Positions 1 through 9,131 of a DNA stretch of 64,000 nt are shown here, piece by piece. The stretch is from positions 1-64,000 of the forward strand of contig NZ_SGNY01000005.1 in the NCBI RefSeq assembly GCF_007002745.1. The letters are read 5' to 3'. A model generated the notes under the pieces. The model was not told the origin of the DNA. It ran no database searches and saw nothing but the letters and a program-made list of their open reading frames with translations. Source of the DNA: Martinezella rhizogenes. GTDB taxonomy: Bacteria > Pseudomonadota > Alphaproteobacteria > Rhizobiales > Rhizobiaceae. A program made the position numbers and the translations under genes. Numbering within the stretch: the first letter of the stretch is position 1; each line of letters opens with the position of its first letter.

Positions 1-1
1 G

Positions 2-283
2 AACCTCATCACCGGCGACTTTGCCCGCAGCAAGGGCGCCACCACCGCCGGCGTGCGGCCGGAGCATCTGCTGCTGTCGAAGGAAAGCGGGCTGTGGCAG
101 GGCAAGGTCACCGTCGCCGAACATCTCGGATCGGATACCTTCCTGCATCTCGAGGTGTCAGGCATCGGCCCGATCACCGCCCGCACGGACGGCGAGTTCG
201 AATGCAGGCATGGCGATACCGTCTTCATCACCCCGGACGAGACCAAGATACACAGGTTTGATGAGAAGGGTATCGCACTATGA
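2..283 (+). CDS. Sugar/polyol ABC transporter ATP-binding protein, C-terminal part (cut by window start)
   Basis: The reading frame is open from base 2 and ends at 283. The visible ~93 residues read NLITGDF...GVRPEHLLLS, which is the C-terminal regulatory (TOBE/OB) domain of MalK/UgpC/SmoK-type ATPases; GVRPEH is the family hallmark. The nucleotide-binding domain lies upstream, outside the window. The stop overlaps the start of smoS as ATGA, so the two are co-transcribed and translationally coupled. The downstream sorbitol and mannitol dehydrogenases suggest this is the ATPase of a sorbitol/mannitol (Smo-type) importer. Family sure; substrate inferred from context. Confidence 0.85.
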   Translation, partial: NLITGDFARSKGATTAGVRPEHLLLSKESGLWQGKVTVAEHLGSDTFLHLEVSGIGPITARTDGEFECRHGDTVFITPDETKIHRFDEKGIAL

Positions 284-1056
284 CGGGAAGACTGGAGGGC
301 AAATCCGCGCTGATAACCGGCTCGGCACGCGGCATCGGCCGCGCCTTCGCTGAAGCCTATCTGCGCGAGGGTGCGACGGTTGCCATCGCCGATATCGATT
401 TCGAGCGGGCGAGCAAGACCGCCCGCGAGATCGGCGAGAACGCCTATGCCGTCGAACTCGATGTGACCAAACAGCATTCCATCGACACCGCCATCCGCAC
501 CGTGGAAGGCCAGGCGGGCGGGCTCGATATCCTCATCAACAATGCCGCACTCTTTGACCTCGCACCGATTGTCGAGATCAAACGCGAGAGCTACGAGCGG
601 CTGTTTTCGATTAACGTATCCGGCACGCTGTTCATGATGCAGGCCGCCGCAAAAACAATGATTGCTCGGGGAAAAGGCGGCAAGATCATCAACATGGCAA
701 GCCAGGCGGGCCGGCGCGGTGAGGCCTTGGTGGCGGTTTATTGCGCCACCAAGGCCGCCGTCATCAGCCTCACGCAATCGGCCGGTCTCGACCTCATCAA
801 ACACGGCATCAACGTCAATGCCATCGCGCCCGGTGTGGTCGATGGCGAGCACTGGGACGGTGTGGATGCGCTGTTTGCGAAATATGAAAACCGCCCGGCC
901 GGCGAAAAGAAGCGGCTGGTCGGCGAGGCTGTGCCCTTCGGCCGTATGGGCCGTGCCGAGGATCTAACCGGCATGGCGGTCTTCCTTGCCTCCGATGAGG
1001 CACAATACATCGTCGCCCAGACCTATAATGTTGATGGCGGCAACTGGATGAGCTGA
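280..1056 (+). CDS. smoS: Sorbitol dehydrogenase (SDR family), SmoS
   Basis: Classical short-chain dehydrogenase, 258 residues. The nucleotide-binding motif TGSARGIG is at 13-20, NNAA at 87-90, and the catalytic Ser141, Tyr154 and Lys158 (YCATK) are all in place. The long C-terminal half (VNAIAPGVVDGEHWDGVD, PFGRMGRAEDLTGMA, NVDGGNW) closely matches what I recall of Rhodobacter SmoS, which oxidises D-sorbitol to D-fructose (and galactitol to tagatose) with NAD+. It starts at an ATGA overlap with the transporter ATPase and is followed after 58 bases by mtlK, the order of known smo/mtl polyol operons. Cytoplasmic. Confidence 0.93.
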   Translation: MTGRLEGKSALITGSARGIGRAFAEAYLREGATVAIADIDFERASKTAREIGENAYAVELDVTKQHSIDTAIRTVEGQAGGLDILINNAALFDLAPIVEIKRESYERLFSINVSGTLFMMQAAAKTMIARGKGGKIINMASQAGRRGEALVAVYCATKAAVISLTQSAGLDLIKHGINVNAIAPGVVDGEHWDGVDALFAKYENRPAGEKKRLVGEAVPFGRMGRAEDLTGMAVFLASDEAQYIVAQTYNVDGGNWMS

Positions 1057-1114
1057 CCACCGGGGTTTCCCGGTGACCGGCACGAACAACGTTTCCCCTT
1101 TCGAGGATCGTGAC

Positions 1115-2599
1115 ATGACATGCAAACTCTCCCTCGCAACGCTTGACGAAGCCCAAAAAACGGCGGCGATTCCGGCCTATTCCCGTGCTGATCTCTCCGC
1201 CGGCATCGTGCATTTCGGCGTTGGTAATTTCCACCGCGCCCATCAGGCGGTCTATCTGGATGATCTGTTCAATACGGGCACGGACCATGACTTCGCCATC
1301 ATCGGTGCGGGCGTGCTGCCTTCGGATGCGGTGATGCGCGAAAAGCTTGCGGCGCAGGATTTCCTGACCACCGTCGTGGAACAGGACAATAGTCGCACCG
1401 GTGCGCGCGTTACCGGGCCGATGATCGACATTCTGCAGGTCGGCGACACAAAGACGATTATCGATACCCTTGCCGATCCGAAGATCCGCATCGTCTCGAT
1501 GACGATTACCGAGGGCGGTTATTTCATCGATGCCTCCGGTTCCTTTAACCCGCAGCATCCGGCCATTGCCGACGACGGGAAGAACCCGGCTTCGCCGAAA
1601 ACCGTGTTCGGCTTCATCGTCGCCGGGCTGAAGGCGCGGCGGGACAAGGGGCTGCAACCCTTTACCGTCATGTCCTGCGATAACATTCCGCATAATGGCA
1701 AGGTCACGAAAAATGCCGTGGTTGGGCTCGCAGCCTTGTCGGATCCGGCCTTCGCCAACTGGATCGGCGAAAATGTCGCTTTCCCCAATTCCATGGTTGA
1801 CCGCATCACGCCTGCCACCGGCGAGCGCGAACGCACTATCGCCCGCGACGATTTCGGCATCGACGACAACTGGCCGGTCTTCTGCGAAGAGTTCAAGCAA
1901 TGGGTGATGGAGGATAATTTCCCTGCAGGTCGCCCGGCGCTGGAGAAGGCCGGCGTGCAGTTCGTTTCTGATGTTGCGCCCTATGAGCACATGAAAATCC
2001 GCATCCTCAATGGCGGCCATGCGGCAATCGCCTATCCGGCAGCACTGCTCGATATTCATTTTGTGCATGAGGCGATGGAGCACCCGCTGATCCGGGCGTT
2101 TCTGGCAAAGCTTGAAAATGAAGAGATCATACCGGTCATTCCACCGGTTCCCGATACAAATCTTGCCGACTATTTCGCACTCATCGAACGGCGTTTCCTC
2201 AATCCGAAAATCGGCGACACCATTCCGCGTCTGGCGCAGGACGGCTCCAATCGCCAGCCGAAATTCATTCTGCCATCCACCGCCGACCGGTTGGCTCGCG
2301 GCGAGGATATCGTCGGCCTTTCGCTGGTGTCTGCCCTGTGGTGCCGCTATTTTTACGGCACGTCCGACAGCGGCAAGGAAATCACCTTCAACGATGCGAG
2401 CGCCGAGCGTTTGCAGGCGTCCGCCATCAAGGCCAAGGATGACCCTGCGGCTTTCCTCGTCTTCGACGATATTTTCGGGGAGGTTGCCGAATCGGAACTT
2501 TTCCGTAAACGCTTTGCCCACGCATTGAAGACGCTGTGGCAAGAAGGCACGGCGAAGACCTTGCAGCTTTATCTGGATGACAAGCTGGCTGAAAAGTGA
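1115..2599 (+). CDS. mtlK: Mannitol 2-dehydrogenase (long-chain polyol dehydrogenase)
   Basis: A 494-residue protein, the usual length for the long-chain mannitol dehydrogenase family that oxidises D-mannitol (and often D-arabitol or D-sorbitol) to the ketose with NAD+. Visible features are the N-terminal VHFGVGNFHRAHQAVY dinucleotide-binding segment, the MTITEGGY segment, the DRITPAT motif and the catalytic-lysine helix MKIRILNGGHAAIAY. The ATG at 1115 is chosen over a GTG at 1073 because GAGGATCG sits just upstream and the sequence MTCKLSLATLDE looks like a family N-terminus. It lies in the polyol operon, 58 bases after smoS and 6 before the HAD gene. Confidence 0.93.
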   Translation: MTCKLSLATLDEAQKTAAIPAYSRADLSAGIVHFGVGNFHRAHQAVYLDDLFNTGTDHDFAIIGAGVLPSDAVMREKLAAQDFLTTVVEQDNSRTGARVTGPMIDILQVGDTKTIIDTLADPKIRIVSMTITEGGYFIDASGSFNPQHPAIADDGKNPASPKTVFGFIVAGLKARRDKGLQPFTVMSCDNIPHNGKVTKNAVVGLAALSDPAFANWIGENVAFPNSMVDRITPATGERERTIARDDFGIDDNWPVFCEEFKQWVMEDNFPAGRPALEKAGVQFVSDVAPYEHMKIRILNGGHAAIAYPAALLDIHFVHEAMEHPLIRAFLAKLENEEIIPVIPPVPDTNLADYFALIERRFLNPKIGDTIPRLAQDGSNRQPKFILPSTADRLARGEDIVGLSLVSALWCRYFYGTSDSGKEITFNDASAERLQASAIKAKDDPAAFLVFDDIFGEVAESELFRKRFAHALKTLWQEGTAKTLQLYLDDKLAEK

Positions 2600-2605
2600 C
2601 GTGAA

Positions 2606-3325
2606 ATGGAAGACCGGACCGGGCCTCTGCTGATTTTCGATTGCGACGGCGTTCTCGTCGACAGCGAGCCGGTCTCGGTCTCGGTGCTCCTCGACATGCT
2701 CTCCCATCTCGGCGTGACGATGGAAGAGGAAGAGGCCTATGAGCGTTTTCTCGGCCGCAGCGTCGCCAGCATGACGGCGACGCTGTTTGAGGATTACGGC
2801 GTCGAAACCGACATTGATTTTCTCGATCATATGCGCGCGACGCTGTTCGAACGCTTTCGCACCGAGCTGCGGCCGATCGACGGCATTGCGCAAACGCTGG
2901 ACCGGCTTGTGGCCCTCAGACGCTGCGTGGCCTCTTCCAGCCAGCCGGAGCGCATTCGTTATTCGCTGGGGCTGACCGGCCTGATCGACCGCTTCGAGCC
3001 ACATGTTTTCAGCGCCACGATGGTGAAGAATGGCAAGCCGGCGCCCGATCTTTTCCTGCATGCGGCGCAGGCGATGGGCGCCGAGCCGCGTCACTGCATC
3101 GTGATTGAGGACAGCCCGGCCGGTATTGCGGCCGCAAAGGCTGCGGGCATGGGCGTTTTTGCCTTTACCGGCGGCTCGCATGCGCGCTTTCCCGCATTCC
3201 GCGAGAAGATCGCCGGGCTTGGTGCGGATGCCGTGTTTGACGCGATGCCGGATTTGGTCCAACTTGTCGGCAACTATGTGGGGAAGGGCGGTTTTGACGG
3301 CCAAGTGGAACGTGACGCAGGCTGA
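2606..3325 (+). CDS. HAD-family sugar phosphatase/phosphoglucomutase-like hydrolase
   Basis: HAD superfamily, 239 residues, with motif I DCDGVLVDSE (nucleophile and acid/base Asp) near residues 12-21, an alpha-helical cap, motif II Ser in SSSQPE, a Lys in KNGKPAPDLF, and motif III IEDSPAGIAAAKAAG. This is the beta-phosphoglucomutase/2-deoxyglucose-6-phosphatase-like subclass. The gene follows mtlK by 6 bases and precedes a pentulose kinase, so it probably removes or handles a dead-end sugar phosphate made during polyol breakdown. The exact substrate cannot be read from sequence. Confidence 0.85.
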   Translation: MEDRTGPLLIFDCDGVLVDSEPVSVSVLLDMLSHLGVTMEEEEAYERFLGRSVASMTATLFEDYGVETDIDFLDHMRATLFERFRTELRPIDGIAQTLDRLVALRRCVASSSQPERIRYSLGLTGLIDRFEPHVFSATMVKNGKPAPDLFLHAAQAMGAEPRHCIVIEDSPAGIAAAKAAGMGVFAFTGGSHARFPAFREKIAGLGADAVFDAMPDLVQLVGNYVGKGGFDGQVERDAG

Positions 3326-3382
3326 AGCGTATTTTGCCTGCCGTCGTCGGGTCGTTGCGCAAGGGATGGAATTACAGTCTTG

Positions 3383-4957
3383 ATGCGTCAAAATCTCGTC
3401 GCTGTCGATGTCGGTACAGCCAGCGCGCGGGCTGGCATTTTCGATCCGACCGGCAGGCTTCTCGCCCGCTCCACCCACCCGATCCTGATGCAGCGGCCGC
3501 GTGAAAACCACGCCGAGCACGATTCCACCGATATATGGAATGCGGTCTGCATTGCCGTGAAAGCAGCCCTTGCCGATGCCGGCGTTCTGCCGCAAAGCAT
3601 CGCCGCCATCGGTTTTGACGCCACCTGCTCGCTGGTCATTCGCGATGCGCGGGGAGAGCCGGTTTCAGTTTCGGTGACGGGTGAGGACAGGTTCGATACC
3701 ATCGTCTGGCTCGACCACCGTGCGATCTCGGAGGCCGACCGGCTGACGGCCTCGGGCCATCGGGTGCTGGATTTTGCCGGCAACAGCGTGTCGCCGGAAA
3801 TGCAGATGCCGAAGCTGATGTGGTTGAAGACGCATATGCCGGTAAGCTGGGGACGCATGTCCTTCGCCTTCGATCTGGCGGATTTTCTGACATGGAAAGC
3901 AACCGGTTCAACTAAGCGCTCAAATTGCACGCAGACGGCGAAGTGGAATTTTCTGGCGCAGGAAAATCCCGGCTGGCAGGCGGATTATCTGGGACTGGCG
4001 GGGCTTGCCGATCTGAAAGAGCGCGCCAGCCTTCCGGAAACCACGGTGATGCCAGGGGAGAGCATCGGCCCGCTTTCGCCCGAGGCGGCGGTGGAACTCG
4101 GTCTCGACACCGGCTGTCAGGTGGCGGCGGGCATGATCGATGCCTATGCCGGAGCGCTCGGTGCGCTGGGCGGTTGCCTTTCGGACGATGTCGGTCGGCA
4201 TGTGGCGCTGATCGCCGGCACTTCCAGCTGCCTCGTTGCCATGTCCGAGCGGCAGATGCCCGGCCACAGCCTCTGGGGTCCCTATTGGCAGGCGATCCTT
4301 CCCGGTCACTGGCTGGTGGAGGGGGGGCAATCAGCCACCGGCGCGCTGCTTGATCATATCGTGCGCATGCATGCGGCGGGCGGTGAACCGGATACGGCGC
4401 TGCATGCCCGCATCGTTGCCCGTGTCACTGAATTGCGCGCGCTTGAGGGGGAGGCCTTTGCCGAGCGGCTGCATGTGCTGCCGGATTTCCACGGCAACCG
4501 CTCGCCGCTTGCCGATCCGCATGCGGTTGGCGTCATCAGCGGGCTGACACTGGATACCTCCTTCGACAGTCTTTGCCGCTTATACTGGCGAACCGCCGTG
4601 GCCATTGCGCTCGGTGCGCGCCATGTGCTCGATGCCATGGAGCGCTTCGGTTATTCGGTCGAAAGCCTGCACGTTACCGGCGGGCATGTGAAGAACCCGC
4701 TCTTGATGGAGCTTTACGCCGATGTGACGGGCAAGCGCATCGTGGTTCCCGCCACCGCCGATGCCGTATTGCTCGGCACGGCGATGACGGCGGCAGCGGC
4801 CGGTGGGGTGCATGCGAGTATTGTGGCGGCTGGCGCGGCCATGTATCCGGGCAATGCGGAAATTTCCGGAAATCCGGCGCTCACACCCCGTTATCAACGG
4901 GACTACCGCCGTTTTCTCGCCATGTATCGCCATCGTCAGGAACTGGAGAACCTCTGA
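3383..4957 (+). CDS. FGGY-family pentulose kinase (ribulokinase-like)
   Basis: FGGY carbohydrate kinase of 524 residues. The N-terminal phosphate-binding loop is VDVGTASARAGIFD, the second nucleotide site is ALIAGTSSCLVAMS, and the C-terminal domain has the TGGHVKNPLLMELYADVTGK adenine-binding segment. It resembles the FGGY pentulose (ribulose/xylulose) kinase subgroup that goes with arabitol, ribitol and sorbitol/mannitol operons. ATG 3383 is preferred to the overlapping TTG 3380. Last gene of the polyol operon, 57 bases after the HAD gene. It probably phosphorylates the ketose from polyol oxidation so that it enters the pentose phosphate pathway; the exact ketose is inferred. Confidence 0.85.
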   Translation: MRQNLVAVDVGTASARAGIFDPTGRLLARSTHPILMQRPRENHAEHDSTDIWNAVCIAVKAALADAGVLPQSIAAIGFDATCSLVIRDARGEPVSVSVTGEDRFDTIVWLDHRAISEADRLTASGHRVLDFAGNSVSPEMQMPKLMWLKTHMPVSWGRMSFAFDLADFLTWKATGSTKRSNCTQTAKWNFLAQENPGWQADYLGLAGLADLKERASLPETTVMPGESIGPLSPEAAVELGLDTGCQVAAGMIDAYAGALGALGGCLSDDVGRHVALIAGTSSCLVAMSERQMPGHSLWGPYWQAILPGHWLVEGGQSATGALLDHIVRMHAAGGEPDTALHARIVARVTELRALEGEAFAERLHVLPDFHGNRSPLADPHAVGVISGLTLDTSFDSLCRLYWRTAVAIALGARHVLDAMERFGYSVESLHVTGGHVKNPLLMELYADVTGKRIVVPATADAVLLGTAMTAAAAGGVHASIVAAGAAMYPGNAEISGNPALTPRYQRDYRRFLAMYRHRQELENL

Positions 4958-5005
4958 TTTTTGCCGGCAAATGGCGGGGGCAAAATCAGGAGTGGGTGAA
5001 CACAG

Positions 5006-5136
5006 CTTGTTTCTTCTCCCCGCCGGGGAGAAGGTGGCCCGAAGGGTCGGATGATGGGCAACGCTGCCGAATATCTCTACCGTCGCCCCCTCATCCCGCT
5101 GCCGCGGACTTCTCCCCGGCGGGGAGAAGAAACAAG
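5006..5136. repeat. Intergenic inverted-repeat element, CTTCTCCCC type
   Basis: Two 28-base arms (5006-5033 and 5109-5136) are near-perfect inverted copies, each with CTTCTCCCCGCCGGGGAGAAG at its core and so palindromic in itself. The element fills most of the gap between the polyol operon and the convergent RpiR gene. It could act as a bidirectional terminator and belongs to the palindromic mosaic-repeat class of Rhizobiaceae intergenic DNA. Confidence 0.75.
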
Positions 5137-5184
5137 CGGGAAGCGCTCGCTCGCTCTAGGTCCCTGTTCAGAGCATGCTCCCAA

Positions 5185-6054
5185 TCAGATGCCCAGCGAA
5201 CGCTTCAGGCCTAAGAGGTTTTTCATCCGCGTTTTGCGCGTTTCATTGGCCTCCGCCATCAGGCTGCAGAGGGTAAATTCCATCAGGGAGACGAGCTGCA
5301 GCAGACCCTGGCCGCCATTATGAGCTTGAGGCAGCGCAAGACAGATATCGGCGCTTTCAGGACCCCATTCGTAAAACCGGGTGGTGATCAACAGGGTTCT
5401 GTAGCCGCCTTTGCGTGCGGTTGCTGACAGGTGCTGCAGGGGTGAGAGGCTGCCGCCGCAATCCATGATGACGAGAAGCGTCTGTGGCGGTTCGAAATCC
5501 CACAGGGCGACATAGGCGGCACTGTCGCTGCCGAGATAATGGACGTGGCCGCGACATTCCAGAAGCCGTCCGTGGAAGTGACGTGTGGCGCCAAGACCTT
5601 CCGGTGATGTCGCCAGAAAAACATCGGTTGCCGAGGTGATTTCGGTCATAGCCAGACGCCACATTGGCTGGGCGGTCATGTCGAATGCGGTCTGGATGGC
5701 CTGTATCTGCTGCGAGAGGAGTTGAGAAAACGGGTTGGACTGGCGCTCTCCGCTTTCGATCACCGTGGGCTGGTCCGGGCCAGCCGTCTGTTCCGCATGG
5801 CGCAGATCGGCGCGGATGTCGCTGAACTGCCGATATCCGAGCGAACGCAAGAAACGGCCGACCGTCATCGGGCTGAGGCCGAGCTTGGCAGCCAGCGTCT
5901 GCGCCGTTTCGAAAGGTAGCTCGTCCAGATGCTCGATCAGATATTTGGCGATCTTGCGCTCGGAAGGTGTGCCGGCCTTCATGGCACGGGTAAGATTCAA
6001 CAGCAGCTTTTCCACCAACGCCTCATTTTTTATCATTATTGAACGATGATGCAT
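5185..6054 (-). CDS. RpiR/MurR-family transcriptional regulator (HTH + SIS)
   Basis: About 289 residues. The N-terminal RpiR winged helix runs KIAKYLIEHLDELPFETAQTLAAKLGLSPMTVGRFLRSLGY. The C-terminal SIS sugar-phosphate-binding domain includes DVFLATSPEGLGATRHFHGRLLECRGHVHYLG. Such proteins sense a phosphosugar and control a nearby operon; here the convergent polyol operon is one candidate. The start is uncertain: ATG 6054, ATG 6036 and GTG 6126 are in frame and none has a good Shine-Dalgarno. ATG 6054 is chosen as a compromise. The upstream 6140-6190 is very AT-rich, consistent with a promoter. Confidence 0.85.
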   Translation of the reverse strand: MHHRSIMIKNEALVEKLLLNLTRAMKAGTPSERKIAKYLIEHLDELPFETAQTLAAKLGLSPMTVGRFLRSLGYRQFSDIRADLRHAEQTAGPDQPTVIESGERQSNPFSQLLSQQIQAIQTAFDMTAQPMWRLAMTEITSATDVFLATSPEGLGATRHFHGRLLECRGHVHYLGSDSAAYVALWDFEPPQTLLVIMDCGGSLSPLQHLSATARKGGYRTLLITTRFYEWGPESADICLALPQAHNGGQGLLQLVSLMEFTLCSLMAEANETRKTRMKNLLGLKRSLGI

Positions 6055-6317
6055 CCGCGCGCGCGAAACGGGCGTGCGAACCACGATTTGACGGTGGGGG
6101 TAAGCTTTCCCGGCCTTGCCCTCCACCGGACAGGAATGCGAAATATTATAGATGGATTATTATATTTTAGAGATACCTTTTATTCAAGGGAAATTCCATC
6201 TCCGGTTTAATTTCAGACGTTTGGCGGCTTTCACCCTGTCTTGCAGAGCGCAGGCCCAGTTCTTATCTGTCGTTTGGTTAGAGAATTTCAACGCGAGAGG
6301 CCCCCGGGGAGTTCCGA

Positions 6318-7055
6318 ATGATTCTTGATGCAGCGAGGCTGGCATTCCAAAATCTCTTTGCGACCGAGACCCGGTCGGTGTTCTGGAAGGTTTTGGGGCT
6401 CACGCTTCTCGTGCTGGCGGCACTGTGGTTCGCCATCCGCTCCATCTTTATCTATTTCGCCCTGCCATGGGTGGATACGCTTATTCCCGGCATACCCGAC
6501 TGGGCGGGGTGGCTGACCTTCGTTTTCGCCATTTTTGCCGGCATAGGGCTGGCGCTGGCACTGGCATTGCTGATTTCGCCGGTCACCGCCGTCATTGCCG
6601 GCCTGTTTCTCGATGATGTCGCCGAAGTGGTGGAGAAAAAGACCTATCCCGATGATCCGCAGGGCAAGGCAATGCCCATCGGCGAGGCCGTGCTGTCGTC
6701 GATCAAGTTCTTCGGTGTCGTTATTGCCGGCAACCTCATTGCGCTTTTGCTGCTCCTGGTGCCGGGCGTCAACCTCATCGCGTTTTTCCTGGTGAACGGT
6801 TATCTGCTCGGCCGGGAATTCTTCGAATTTGCGGCAATGCGTTTTCGCTCGCCCGCCGAAGCACGGTTGTTCCGCTCCAAACACCGTACGACGGTTTTCA
6901 TGGCCGGTCTGGTGATCGCCGCTTTCCTGGCCATCCCGTTCCTCAACCTTTTGACGCCGCTCTTCGCCGCCTCGATGATGGTCCATCTGCACAAGGCCGT
7001 CAGCCGGCGTGACCCCTCATTCGCCGCTGGCCGCACCGAACAGCTGCGCGGGTAG
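6318..7055 (+). CDS. EI24/CysZ-like integral membrane protein
   Basis: 245 residues with four to five hydrophobic segments (about 22-50, 65-95, 130-165, 195-225), a C-terminal basic tail, and the conserved pieces ISPVTAVIAGLFLDDVAEVVE and NGYLLGREFFEFAAMRF that mark the EI24 domain (CysZ/YggT-like). CysZ imports sulfate in E. coli, but most alphaproteobacterial members are uncharacterised, so the substrate is unknown. ATG 6318 follows GGGGAG by six bases. The 3' end overlaps the convergent nth gene by 39 bases. Confidence 0.8.
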   Translation: MILDAARLAFQNLFATETRSVFWKVLGLTLLVLAALWFAIRSIFIYFALPWVDTLIPGIPDWAGWLTFVFAIFAGIGLALALALLISPVTAVIAGLFLDDVAEVVEKKTYPDDPQGKAMPIGEAVLSSIKFFGVVIAGNLIALLLLLVPGVNLIAFFLVNGYLLGREFFEFAAMRFRSPAEARLFRSKHRTTVFMAGLVIAAFLAIPFLNLLTPLFAASMMVHLHKAVSRRDPSFAAGRTEQLRG

Positions 7056-7799
7056 CTCCACCAGCGGGGCTGGAATGTCGAAGGTCTTTTCCGGCGACTT
7101 GCAGATATCGGCGATCACGCAGCGCTCGCATTCCGGCTTGCGCGCCTTGCAACAATAACGCCCGTGCAGGATCAGCCAGTGATGGGCATGGAACAGATAT
7201 TGCTCGGGAATGATGCGGACGAGCCGGTCTTCCACTTCGTCCGGGGTTTTCCCCGGCGCAAGACAGAGCCGGTTGGCGATACGGAACACATGCGTGTCCA
7301 CCGCAAGCGTGGGCACGCCGAAGGCCATCGACATCACCACATTGGCCGTCTTGCGGCCGACGCCGGGTAACATCACCAGCTCCTCGCGGGTCTTTGGCAC
7401 TTCGCCGCCGAAGTTGTCGATCAGCATCTGCGACAAGGCGATGACGTTTTTCGCCTTGTTGCGGTAAAGGCCGATGGTCTTGATATGGTCAATCAGCTGC
7501 TCTTCGCCGAGCGCCAGCATCTTTTCTGGCCCGTCGGCCACCTTGAACAGTGCTCGTGTCGCCCGGTTCACGCCGACATCGGTCGCCTGCGCCGAAAGCG
7601 CCACCGCGACCAGGAGGGTGAAGGGATTGGTGTGTTCCAGCTCGCCTTTCGGCTCCGGCCGCTGAATGGAAAAACGCCGAAAGATCTCGGTCAGTTCGTC
7701 CTTCGAATAGGCCGTCTTCACCCGCGCTGGCTTACGCGCGGATGCCGGATTTGACTTTTTCAAGGTTTGGGTGCTGGATCGTTTTTTGGCGACTGTCAT
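7017..7799 (-). CDS. nth: Endonuclease III (DNA glycosylase/AP lyase)
   Basis: 260 residues. The helix-hairpin-helix LPGVGRKTANVV holds the catalytic lysine (Lys150), the catalytic Asp168 is in VDTHVFRI, and the C-terminal 4Fe-4S loop Cys-X6-Cys-X2-Cys-X5-Cys is seen in CCKARKPECERCVIADIC. The enzyme removes oxidised pyrimidines and cuts the abasic site in base excision repair. The ~30-residue Lys/Arg-rich N-terminal extension ahead of the conserved core is common in rhizobial Nth. It converges on, and overlaps, the EI24 gene, and diverges from the DUF2244 gene 37 bases away. Confidence 0.96.
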   Translation of the reverse strand: MTVAKKRSSTQTLKKSNPASARKPARVKTAYSKDELTEIFRRFSIQRPEPKGELEHTNPFTLLVAVALSAQATDVGVNRATRALFKVADGPEKMLALGEEQLIDHIKTIGLYRNKAKNVIALSQMLIDNFGGEVPKTREELVMLPGVGRKTANVVMSMAFGVPTLAVDTHVFRIANRLCLAPGKTPDEVEDRLVRIIPEQYLFHAHHWLILHGRYCCKARKPECERCVIADICKSPEKTFDIPAPLVELPAQLFGAASGE

Positions 7800-7836
7800 G
7801 GTCTATCTATAGCCAGCCCGCCCGAAGGAAAGCAAC

Positions 7837-8319
7837 GTGGATACGCTTAACGACCAACCGATTTTCGCGGCGGAACTTGTTCCGCACCGTTCGCTTGGAA
7901 GAAGGGGATTCCGGCTGCTTCTTGCCCTGTCGGGGCTCGCCTGCCTGATCTATGGCGGCTTTTTCCTCGCCACCGGGGCATGGCCGGTCGGCCTGTTCTT
8001 CGGGCTGGATTTTCTGCTGCTCTACTTTGCTTTTCGCGCCAATTATCGCGCCGCAAAAGCACGGGAAGAGGTTCGCATCTCCCGCACCAGCCTGTCGATC
8101 CGCAAATTCTCTCCGGCCGGGCGCATGGTGGAACATCGCTTTAATCCCTTCTGGGCGCGCTTCAAGGTGCGGCGGCACGATGAGATCGGCATCGTTTCCA
8201 TGCATGTGACGGGTGAGGGGCGGGCGACCGATGTCGGCTCGTTTCTCAATCCGGATGATCGGGAAAGTTTCGCCAAGGCATTCGGCGGCGCGCTCGCTAC
8301 CGTGCGACGACGGACGTGA
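7837..8319 (+). CDS. DUF2244 membrane protein
   Basis: 160 residues with two adjacent transmembrane helices (about 25-45 and 48-66) followed by a soluble domain (VRISRTSLSIRKFSPAGRMVEHRFNPFWARF...VGSFLNPDDRESFAKAF). This is the DUF2244 pattern, widespread in alphaproteobacteria and often beside nth or cytochrome-oxidase genes; no function is established. It starts at GTG 7837, set by GAAGGA eight bases upstream, and diverges from nth. Confidence 0.85.
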   Translation: MDTLNDQPIFAAELVPHRSLGRRGFRLLLALSGLACLIYGGFFLATGAWPVGLFFGLDFLLLYFAFRANYRAAKAREEVRISRTSLSIRKFSPAGRMVEHRFNPFWARFKVRRHDEIGIVSMHVTGEGRATDVGSFLNPDDRESFAKAFGGALATVRRRT

Positions 8320-8444
8320 CAGCGCGGCGCCTCTCATTCTCCGTTATGTCCGGGACAAGCACTGGGGTGGCGTTGCATAGGGGGGCGGGCGGGGAATCTA
8401 CCCGCAAATGAAATCGGTGTTTCGCTCGCTCCGTGGTCGGCTCT

Positions 8445-9131
8445 TCAGCCTTTGCTGCCCGTAAGTTTCAAGCTGCCGTCGTCGTTGATGCTGACATCCA
8501 GTTCACCATAACCGCCAATGGAAAGATGCGCCGTTTCGATGGGATGGGAATGGGTGGCGTTGATGACCACCACTGTCGCGCCCATGCTTTCCCCGGCCTG
8601 AATACCAGCGGGCGCGTCTTCAAAGACAACACAGCGTTCCGGCGAGACGCCGAGCTTTTCCGCCGCCTTTTTATATCCTTCCGGGTCCGGCTTGCCGTTC
8701 ACCACGTCTTCGGCGCAGATCATAATTGCGGGCGGTGTGAGGCCCGCCGCTGCCAGCCTGCGTTCGGCAAGCGCGCGAGCAGCCGAGGTGACGATGGCCC
8801 ATTTGCCGGCCGGCAATTTTGCGAGAAACGCTGCCGCTTCGGGAATTTGAAGAATGCCGTCGACATCGTCCATTTCCTTCTGCAGCAGCATATCGGCCTC
8901 TGCCTGGACATCGAGACCCGGAACGGCCTCGCGGCGCACCACTTCCGAAGCGCGCATGCCGTGAATGCGCTGCAGGAAGGCGTTGGGCTCTATGCCATTA
9001 TCCACGGCCCATTCGCGCCAGACCCGCTCCACCACAGCAATGGAATTGAGCAAAGTTCCATCCATGTCGAACAGGAAAGCGGCATAGTCTTGCGAAAATG
9101 TCTGGTTCTGCGGTGGGACTTTGCTGTGCAT
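8445..9131 (-). CDS. HAD-family phosphatase (sugar-phosphatase-like)
   Basis: 228 residues. Motif I FLFDMDGTLLNSIAVVERVWREWA (residues 15 onward), motif II TSAA, the lysine in VNGKPDPEGYKKAAEKLGV and motif III VFEDAPAGIQAGESMG are complete, matching the YfbT/YniC-like sugar phosphatases of the HAD subfamily. The gene stands alone: a divergent 400-base gap to minC on one side and DUF2244 on the other. Substrate unknown; possibly a metabolite-repair phosphatase. Confidence 0.85.
   Translation of the reverse strand: MHSKVPPQNQTFSQDYAAFLFDMDGTLLNSIAVVERVWREWAVDNGIEPNAFLQRIHGMRASEVVRREAVPGLDVQAEADMLLQKEMDDVDGILQIPEAAAFLAKLPAGKWAIVTSAARALAERRLAAAGLTPPAIMICAEDVVNGKPDPEGYKKAAEKLGVSPERCVVFEDAPAGIQAGESMGATVVVINATHSHPIETAHLSIGGYGELDVSINDDGSLKLTGSKG

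Noticed and set aside
815..3595. 926-residue open frame on the minus strand
   Set aside because: It lies antisense to smoS, mtlK, the HAD gene and part of the kinase gene; low-complexity Arg/Gly/His composition typical of GC-rich shadow frames; no domain recognised.
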